Assembly (NCBI GenBank): GCA_026645375.1
Contig: JAPFFX010000292.1
Coordinates: 1-13,194, forward strand
Length of the DNA: 13,194 nt
Origin: Citricoccus sp. WCRC_4
GTDB lineage: Bacteria; Actinomycetota; Actinomycetes; Actinomycetales; Micrococcaceae
Reading direction: 5' to 3'
Part shown: piece by piece, positions 8,638 to 13,194 of the stretch
Layout of the letters: the number at the start of each line of letters is the position of its first letter
How positions within the stretch are numbered: the first letter of the stretch is position 1
Position numbers and translations under genes: made by a program
Notes under the pieces: generated by a model
The model's database searches: none
What the model saw: the letters and a program-made list of their open reading frames with translations, nothing else
Told to the model about the DNA's origin: nothing

Positions 8638-9052
8638 CGTCGTCACGTCCCTCATTGTCCCACTTCTCGCGCCACTGCTGCAGGTCGGAGGGGTCCACGG
8701 CGTAGTCGGCCTCCGCCGGGTCCGTCACGGCCCGGGCGTGCACCGTGCGGGCATGCCTGCGGGAGCGGCGGTCCAGGACCAACCAGACCAGTCCGGCCAC
8801 GCCGACGCCGATGATCCCGAAGATCACCACGAAGTACCCGAACACGGACCCGAAGGTGAACTCCGGGTTCTGCCGTCCGGTCAGGGCGACCACCAGGGCC
8901 GCGAGGACCCCGAGCGCGGCGCCACCCAGCAGGAAGACGTGCACCTTCGGGGCGCGCCGGACCACCAGGTCGCGGTGTTCCAGGGCGTCCGGGTCCGGCC
9001 GCATCGGGGTGGCAGCGGGATCGTCCGCGGGGCCGTCGGGGGCAGAAGTCAT
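8627..9052 (-). CDS. Two-helix membrane protein of unknown function heading the purF operon
   Basis: A 141-residue protein with an acidic, proline-rich N-terminus (1-26), a helix at about 37-57 (VHVFLLGGAALGVL...), a second at about 69-94, then a basic segment DRRSRRHAR and a charged tail ending in acidic residues. Both ends would face the same side, probably the cytoplasm. I recognise no enzymatic motif. Start: ATG 9052 has no ribosome-binding site but a TACCAT -10-like box seven bases upstream, fitting leaderless transcription. ATG 9061 lies inside that box and is less likely. Its 3' end overlaps purF by 11 bases, so it is probably co-transcribed with purF-purM. It may be an unrelated passenger; the link to purines rests only on position. 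Confidence 0.8.
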   Translation of the reverse strand: MTSAPDGPADDPAATPMRPDPDALEHRDLVVRRAPKVHVFLLGGAALGVLAALVVALTGRQNPEFTFGSVFGYFVVIFGIIGVGVAGLVWLVLDRRSRRHARTVHARAVTDPAEADYAVDPSDLQQWREKWDNEGRDDDAR

Positions 9053-9059
9053 GCCGTCC

Positions 9060-9065
9060 ATGGTA
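9060..9065 (-). promoter_or_regulatory. -10-like box (TACCAT) for a leaderless start of the purF operon
   Basis: Minus-strand TACCAT (9065-9060) fits TAnnnT and ends seven bases before the ATG at 9052. Transcription would begin at or next to the start codon. The -35 region is weak (CCGACC at 9087-9082, 16-base spacer). Confidence 0.35.
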
Positions 9066-9163
9066 CTGGCGCGCGGACGGGGGTCGGGCCGTGCGTCGCC
9101 GTCTCGGGCAGGGCGCGGTCGGTGGGCGGCGTTCCGGCCTCGTGCTCCCCAGGGAGTCCGCTA

Positions 9164-9547
9164 TCAGGCCAGGGGCAGCCAGTCGGACAGGTCGGCCCGG
9201 GACCCGGAGGCCAGCACCCGTCCGTTCCCGACGGCGGCGTCCCAGCCGATGCGGCCCGTGGCCAGGTCCAGCCAGGTCGCGGGGTCCGTCTCGATGACGT
9301 TCGGCGGGGTGCCTCGGGTGTGCCGCGGGCCCTCGATGCACTGGCACACCCCGAACGGCGGGACGCGCACCTCCACGGAATTGCCGGGGGCACGGTCCGC
9401 CAGTTCCTCCAGCAGGTAACGCACCGCCGTGGCCCGGGTGGTGCGGGGCAGGGCGGCGGCCTCCTCCGTCCCGTCCCGGCGGGCGGCGGACCAGGCCGCG
9501 ACGGCGGCGCGGCCGGCGTCGGCGGCGATGCGGCGCTTGACGGACAC
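9164..9547 (-). CDS. Sterol-carrier-like (SCP_3-type) family protein
   Basis: A 127-residue soluble protein resembling actinobacterial proteins annotated 'sterol carrier family protein'. Recognisable blocks are AVRYLLEELA (41-50), RVPPFG (61-66), the EGPRHTRGTPPNVIE block (72-86), TWLDLATG (91-98) and ASGSRADLS (113-121). SCP folds carry a hydrophobic ligand in a tunnel. These bacteria make no sterols, so the natural ligand is unknown; a lipid or fatty acyl compound is a guess. Start: GTG at 9545-9547, four bases past the asparaginase stop, without a strong ribosome-binding site, so translation probably depends on the upstream gene. From memory, relatives of this protein are found next to purF in several actinobacteria, as here. 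Confidence 0.8.
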   Translation of the reverse strand: MSVKRRIAADAGRAAVAAWSAARRDGTEEAAALPRTTRATAVRYLLEELADRAPGNSVEVRVPPFGVCQCIEGPRHTRGTPPNVIETDPATWLDLATGRIGWDAAVGNGRVLASGSRADLSDWLPLA

Positions 9548-9551
9548 GGCC

Positions 9552-10604
9552 TCAGTCCAGCAGGTCCAGCACGGGGCGGGCCAGCTGCACCCGGCCGACC
9601 GGTTCGCCGCGGCCCAGGATCTTCGGGGCCACCGTCTCCAGCACGCCCGGCAGGGCCTCGAGGTCCACCTGCCCGGGGGCGAACTGCGCCAGCAGCACCA
9701 GGGCCACGAGGTTGCCGGCGCGCGTGCCGCCGTCGAGCGCCTTGACCGCCACCGAGGTGCCGTCCGGGGCGGCCATGGCCATGACGCCGTCGGCGCCGAG
9801 CTTGGCGAGCAGGCCCAGTTCCCGGATCACCACGGTGTTGGTGTTGGTCTCCCCGTGGACGGCCCAGGGGTGCTCGAGCATGGCGGTGGCCACCGCGGCC
9901 GCGTGCACCTCGGCGTCCCGGCGGTTCGGGGCGGCCGCGACCGCGCCGAAGCCGCGCGCGAGGCCGGTCAGGGACAGCACCGGGGCCGGTGCCCCGCAGC
10001 CGTCCACGCCCCAGCGGGTCACGGGCTCGCCGCAGTACTGCTCCAGCACGGCGGCGACCTCGCCCTGGACGGGGTGGTCCAGGTCCAGGTACGTGGCCGG
10101 GTCGTGCCCGCCGTGCTTGCAGGCGGAGAGGAAGCCCGCGTGCTTGCCGGAGCAGTTGTAGGCCAGGGGGGTCTGCTCCGGGCCCTCGGGACCGGCGTCG
10201 CGGGCCAGCTGGATGATGCCGGCCGGGTCCGCGGGCCAGGCCGGCGGGCACTGCAGGAAGGACTCGTCCATGCCCGCGTAGGACAGGATGGTGGCCGCGG
10301 CCTGGCGGTGCCGGGCCGTGCCGCGATGGGAGCCGCAGGCCAGGGCGATCTGCTCGTCCACCAGCCGGGCGCCCTGGCGCAGCGAGGCGATGGCCTGCAG
10401 CGGCTTGAGCGTGGAACGCGGGTAGATGAGCGCCTCCGGCGCCCCGAGGGAGGCCAGCACGGACCCGTCCGGGGCGGTGACCACGGCGGAGCCGGTGGTG
10501 CGGGACTCGATGAACCCGTTGCGGACCACGTGGACCAGTTCCACGGCCTCGGCGGGGGAGAAGGTGGCGGACGGCGACTGACGCGCGGCGGACTTCTGGG
10601 GCAT
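9552..10604 (-). CDS. L-asparaginase II (Rhizobium etli type)
   Basis: A 350-residue cytosolic enzyme hydrolysing asparagine to aspartate and ammonia, belonging to the Asparaginase_II family, not the threonine-nucleophile EcAI/EcAII families. Motifs match the known R. etli enzyme: a Ser-x-x-Lys pair (Ser64 and Lys67 in PRSTLKPLQ), Ser92 in CGSHRGTARH (90-99), CSGKHAGF (151-158) and DGCGAP (201-206), with a further lysine in VAVKALDGG (K288). In the R. etli enzyme the corresponding residues are the serine/lysine catalytic groups and the Cys/Lys/Cys zinc site, so Cys151, Lys154 and Cys203 are likely metal ligands. No signal peptide. Start: ATG 10602-10604; the frame remains open upstream but that translation is low-complexity. 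A TACAGT box seven bases before the ATG and no ribosome-binding site suggest leaderless transcription. Aspartate released here could feed PurC. Confidence 0.9.
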   Translation of the reverse strand: MPQKSAARQSPSATFSPAEAVELVHVVRNGFIESRTTGSAVVTAPDGSVLASLGAPEALIYPRSTLKPLQAIASLRQGARLVDEQIALACGSHRGTARHRQAAATILSYAGMDESFLQCPPAWPADPAGIIQLARDAGPEGPEQTPLAYNCSGKHAGFLSACKHGGHDPATYLDLDHPVQGEVAAVLEQYCGEPVTRWGVDGCGAPAPVLSLTGLARGFGAVAAAPNRRDAEVHAAAVATAMLEHPWAVHGETNTNTVVIRELGLLAKLGADGVMAMAAPDGTSVAVKALDGGTRAGNLVALVLLAQFAPGQVDLEALPGVLETVAPKILGRGEPVGRVQLARPVLDLLD

Positions 10605-10611
10605 GGTCACC

Positions 10612-10617
10612 ACTGTA
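10612..10617 (-). promoter_or_regulatory. -10-like box (TACAGT) for the asparaginase gene
   Basis: Minus-strand TACAGT (10617-10612) fits TAnnnT and ends seven bases before the ATG at 10604, consistent with a leaderless or near-leaderless transcript. No good -35 is visible. Confidence 0.35.
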
Positions 10618-10643
10618 GGCGCGCACCCGGCGCAGGACCTCCA

Positions 10644-10662
10644 GGACCGACCCGGCCGGTCC
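10644..10662 (-). terminator. Short hairpin after the 90-residue membrane protein gene
   Basis: GGACCG (10644-10649) and CGGTCC (10657-10662) are perfect complements around a 7-base loop. It lies 12 bases beyond the stop of the minus-strand gene at 10675 and upstream of the asparaginase promoter box. There is no T-tract, and such stems are frequent in GC-rich DNA, so this is tentative. Confidence 0.35.
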
Positions 10663-10674
10663 CGCCCGGTCCCC

Positions 10675-10947
10675 TCAGCGCCGGCGGCGCCGGACCCAGA
10701 CGGTGATCGCGATCGCGGCGGCCAGCGAGACGACCAGGGACACCACCGCGACACCCACGTCACCCCGCTCGAAGCCGAACAACCGGCTGCCGAACCACAT
10801 GACCAGGGCCGTGGTCACCCACACCAGCACGAACGTGTAGACCGTGGACAGGGTGCTGCCCCCGGCGCCACCGGTGCGGGGCGCCCGGCCGTAGAGCCGG
10901 CCGTAGGAGAAGTCGTCGTCATCCGGGCCGCGGGACGGGGTGCTCAT
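10675..10947 (-). CDS. Small two-helix membrane protein, function unknown
   Basis: A 90-residue protein: an acidic, Gly-rich N-terminus with DDDD (9-12), a helix at about 33-55 (TVYTFVLVWVTTALVMWFG), a short loop FGFERGD, a second helix at about 64-85 and a terminal run of five arginines. The arginine tail and positive-inside rule place both ends in the cytoplasm. No functional motif is recognised. Start: ATG 10945-10947 at the natural N-terminus; there is no ribosome-binding site, but TAGCCT lies exactly six bases upstream, the geometry of a leaderless mRNA. Divergent from purD with only 36 bp between start codons. Probably a single-gene unit. Confidence 0.75.
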   Translation of the reverse strand: MSTPSRGPDDDDFSYGRLYGRAPRTGGAGGSTLSTVYTFVLVWVTTALVMWFGSRLFGFERGDVGVAVVSLVVSLAAAIAITVWVRRRRR

Positions 10948-10953
10948 GGGTTC

Positions 10954-10959
10954 AGGCTA
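10954..10959 (-). promoter_or_regulatory. -10 box (TAGCCT) of the small membrane protein gene
   Basis: Minus-strand TAGCCT (10959-10954) is separated from the ATG by six bases, so the expected transcription start coincides with the A of the start codon. Its -35 position would fall at about 10977-10982, right at the purD start. Confidence 0.45.
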
Positions 10960-10969
10960 CGGGACCGTC

Positions 10970-10975
10970 TAGGCT
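10970..10975 (+). promoter_or_regulatory. -10 box (TAGGCT) of purD-purC
   Basis: TAGGCT fits the actinobacterial TAGRRT-like -10 and ends eight bases before the purD GTG, giving a leader of zero to two bases. The -35 position (about 10947-10952, TGGGTT) is weak and overlaps the start codon of the divergent gene. Confidence 0.45.
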
Positions 10976-10983
10976 TGGGCACC

Positions 10984-12273
10984 GTGAAGATCCTCGTCCT
11001 CGGCTCCGGCGGCCGTGAGCATGCCATCGTCCGCGCCCTGTTGCGCGACCCCTCCGTCCGCGAGGTCCACGCGGCACCCGGCAACGCCGGTATCGCGCTC
11101 GACGTCCCCGTCCACCCGGTGGACGCCACGGATGCCACGACCGTCACCGAACTGGCCGGCGAGCTGGGAGCCGACCTCGTCGTCGTCGGGCCCGAGGCGC
11201 CGCTGGCCGCCGGTGTCTCCGACGCCCTGCGCGAGGCCGGGCTCACCGTCTTCGGTCCCTCCCGGGCCGCGGCCGAGCTGGAGGCCTCGAAGTCCTTCGC
11301 CAAGGACGTCATGGCCCAGGCCGGCGTCCCCACCGCCGCCGCGCACTCGTGCGCCACCGCGGAGGAGGCCGCCGCCGCGCTGGACGAGTTCGGCGCCCCC
11401 TACGTGGTCAAGGACGACGGGCTGGCCGCCGGCAAGGGCGTGGTGGTCACCTCGGACCGCGACGAGGCCCTGGCCCACGCGCAGGCCTGCTTCGCCGCCA
11501 ACGGCACCGTGGTCATCGAGGAGTACCTGGACGGCCCCGAGGTCTCCCTGTTCGTGCTCTCGGACGGCACGAACGCCGTCCCGCTGGCCCCCGCGCAGGA
11601 CTTCAAGCGGATCGGGGATGCGGACACCGGTCCCAACACCGGTGGCATGGGCGCCTACACGCCGCTGGACTGGCTGCCCGAGGGGTTCGTGGACGAGGTC
11701 ATGGAACAGGTGGCCCGCCCCGTCATCGCCACCATGGCCGACCGCGGCACCACGTTCGCCGGCGTCCTCTACTGCGGACTGGCCCTGACCTCCCGCGGGG
11801 TCCGCGTCATCGAGTTCAACGTGCGCTTCGGCGACCCCGAGACCCAGGCCGTGCTGGCCCGGTTGCGCACCCCGCTCGGCCGGCTGCTCATGGACGCCGC
11901 CACCGGATGCCTGGCCAGGGTGCGGGGACTGGAGTGGTCGAACGAGTACGCCGTGGACGTCGTCGTCGCGGCCGAGGGCTACCCCGAGGCCCCCGTCAAG
12001 GGTGGCGCCCTGTCCGGGATCGAGGCCGCCGAGGCCCTGGAGGGGGTGTCCGTCCTGCACGCGGGCACCGGCACCGGGCCCGACGGCGGACTGGTCGCGG
12101 CGGGCGGACGGGTCCTGGCCGTCGTCGGGCTGGGGCAGACCCTGGCCGCCGCGCGCGAGCGCGCCTACGCGGGCGTGGGGCTGATCACGTTGCCGGGTGC
12201 CCAGCACCGCACGGACATCGGGCTGAGGGCCGAACGCGGCGAGATCACCGTTCCCGCCGGGGAGGCGCTCTGA
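10984..12273 (+). CDS. purD: Phosphoribosylamine-glycine ligase (GAR synthetase)
   Basis: Step 2 of de novo purine synthesis: phosphoribosylamine (the PurF product) + glycine + ATP to GAR. It is an ATP-grasp enzyme of normal length (429 residues). Motifs are the N-terminal GSGGREHA (7-14), GPEAPLAAG (69-77), the ATP-binding KDDGLAAGKGV (143-153), DTGPNTGGMGAY (214-225) and the metal/ATP site in FNVRFGDPETQ (278-288). Start: GTG at 10984, where homologous sequence (MKILVLGSGGREH) begins. Upstream in-frame translation back to 10603 runs antisense through the small membrane protein gene and is not conserved-looking. There is no ribosome-binding site; a -10-like box sits eight bases before the GTG. 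The TGA overlaps the purC ATG (TGATG). Confidence 0.97.
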   Translation: MKILVLGSGGREHAIVRALLRDPSVREVHAAPGNAGIALDVPVHPVDATDATTVTELAGELGADLVVVGPEAPLAAGVSDALREAGLTVFGPSRAAAELEASKSFAKDVMAQAGVPTAAAHSCATAEEAAAALDEFGAPYVVKDDGLAAGKGVVVTSDRDEALAHAQACFAANGTVVIEEYLDGPEVSLFVLSDGTNAVPLAPAQDFKRIGDADTGPNTGGMGAYTPLDWLPEGFVDEVMEQVARPVIATMADRGTTFAGVLYCGLALTSRGVRVIEFNVRFGDPETQAVLARLRTPLGRLLMDAATGCLARVRGLEWSNEYAVDVVVAAEGYPEAPVKGGALSGIEAAEALEGVSVLHAGTGTGPDGGLVAAGGRVLAVVGLGQTLAAARERAYAGVGLITLPGAQHRTDIGLRAERGEITVPAGEAL

Positions 12274-13184
12274 TGGCCGACTACTCCACGGGACTCGACG
12301 CGACGGTGCTGGAACTGCCCGGTTGGCGGCACGTCTACTCGGGCAAGGTCCGGGACCTGTACGAGCCGGCCGACGCCGCACCGGGGGAGTCGGCGACGCT
12401 GCTGGTGGTGGCCTCGGACCGGATCAGTGCCTACGACTTCGTGCTGGAGACCGAGATCCCGGACAAGGGCGCGGTCCTGACCCAGTTGTCCCTGTGGTGG
12501 TTCGAGCAGCTGGACGTGCCGCACCACGTGGTCTCCGTGGACGTCCCCGCGGCCGTGGCCGGGCGGGCGATGGTCGTCAAGCGGCTGGACATGTTCGAGG
12601 TCGAGTGCATCGCGCGCGGTTACCTCACCGGATCCGGGCTCGCCGAGTACCGAGAGTCCGGGACCGTGACCGGGATCCGGCTGCCCGCCGGGCTCGTGGA
12701 CGGCTCGCGGCTGGCCGAGCCCATCTTCACCCCCTCCGCCAAGGCGGACGTGGGCGAGCACGACGAGAACATCACCTTCGCGCAGATGTCCCGGCTGATC
12801 GGGGACACCCCCGCGCGGCGGCTGCGGGAGCTGACCCTGGACGTGTACACGCGGGCCGAGAGGATCGCCCGGGAGCGCGGCATCATCCTGGCCGACACCA
12901 AGGTCGAGTACGGGCTGGACGCCGACGGCCGGATCGTGCTCGGCGACGAGGTCCTGACCCCGGACTCCTCCCGCTTCTGGGACGCCGCGGACTACGAGCC
13001 CGGCCGTGCCCAGCCGTCCTTCGACAAGCAGTTCGTCCGCGACTGGCTGACCTCGGCCGCCTCCGGCTGGGACCGGCAGTCCGGCGAGGCGCCCCCGGCG
13101 CTGCCGGCCGACGTCGTGGCCAGGACCCGCGCGCGGTACGTGGAGGCCTACGAGCGGCTCACGGGACGGACGTTCACCGCCTGA
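12273..13184 (+). CDS. purC: Phosphoribosylaminoimidazole-succinocarboxamide synthase (SAICAR synthetase)
   Basis: Joins aspartate to CAIR with ATP to give SAICAR. The 303-residue protein is complete and matches the longer actinobacterial/yeast-like form. Motifs are the phosphate-binding GKVRDLY (24-30), ASDRISAYDF (47-56), VVKRLDMFEVECIARGYLTG (101-120), DENITF (164-169), DTKVEYG (208-214) and GDEVLTPDSSRFW (224-236). The ATG overlaps the purD stop as TGATG and has GGGGAGG seven bases upstream, so it can be translated by coupling and on its own. The gene ends ten bases before the window edge; other purine genes may follow beyond it. Confidence 0.97.
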   Translation: MADYSTGLDATVLELPGWRHVYSGKVRDLYEPADAAPGESATLLVVASDRISAYDFVLETEIPDKGAVLTQLSLWWFEQLDVPHHVVSVDVPAAVAGRAMVVKRLDMFEVECIARGYLTGSGLAEYRESGTVTGIRLPAGLVDGSRLAEPIFTPSAKADVGEHDENITFAQMSRLIGDTPARRLRELTLDVYTRAERIARERGIILADTKVEYGLDADGRIVLGDEVLTPDSSRFWDAADYEPGRAQPSFDKQFVRDWLTSAASGWDRQSGEAPPALPADVVARTRARYVEAYERLTGRTFTA

Positions 13185-13194
13185 CCTCCCCGCC

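Noticed and set aside
7195..8814. A 539-codon plus-strand frame across purF
   Set aside because: Low-complexity translation with no recognisable motif, explained by third-position GC bias of purF.
9145..9162. Possible terminator CTCCC/GGGAG after the SCP-like gene
   Set aside because: The arms are only five bases with a two-base loop, which is not a stable hairpin.
10605..10763. Upstream extension of the asparaginase
   Set aside because: The extra residues are Arg/Pro/Ser low-complexity and overlap the 3' end of the small membrane protein gene; the family alignment begins after the ATG at 10604.
10969..12381. A 470-codon minus-strand frame across purD and the purC start
   Set aside because: Shadow frame of purD; no start signal and a repetitive composition.

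Overview
The window is very GC-rich (roughly 70% or more by eye) and reads as ordinary chromosome of an actinobacterium. Protein styles (DUF3073, Septum_form, a serine/lysine-type asparaginase II, a ClpB with an HspR operator) and strong GTG usage suggest the Micrococcaceae (Arthrobacter/Kocuria/Citricoccus/Micrococcus relatives). The genus cannot be fixed from this sequence alone. There are no tRNA or rRNA genes, insertion sequences, CRISPR arrays, or phage or plasmid hallmarks.

Layout. (1) 1-900: a minus-strand solute-binding lipoprotein of an amino-acid ABC transporter, followed on its own strand by a GC-rich hairpin. (2) 901-1149: a divergent control region with a sigma-H/R-type promoter and an HspR HAIR operator in front of clpB. 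(3) 1150-3753: clpB, a complete Hsp100 disaggregase. (4) 3757-4419: a convergent septum-formation-domain membrane protein. (5) 4420-5863: a small DUF3073 gene with a leader hairpin that can hide its ribosome-binding site, overlapping a sirtuin gene whose first codons contain a 48-bp near-palindrome. (6) 5864-9052, minus strand: an operon of a two-helix membrane protein, purF and purM. (7) 9164-10604, minus strand: L-asparaginase II and an SCP-like protein. (8) 10675-10947: a small two-helix membrane protein. (9) 10984-13184, plus strand: purD-purC.

Function. Two sections of de novo purine biosynthesis dominate: PurF (step 1), PurD (step 2), PurM (step 5) and PurC (the SAICAR synthase step). 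The asparaginase between them releases aspartate, which PurC consumes, so a metabolic link is plausible but unproven. clpB is stress-regulated proteostasis; the sirtuin is an NAD-dependent protein deacylase.

No novel multi-gene system was found. The points worth following are regulatory: the overlapping sigma-H/HspR control of clpB, the RBS-hiding hairpin and the large palindrome around DUF3073, and a set of four genes that appear to be transcribed without a leader, two of them from back-to-back promoters only 36 bp apart.
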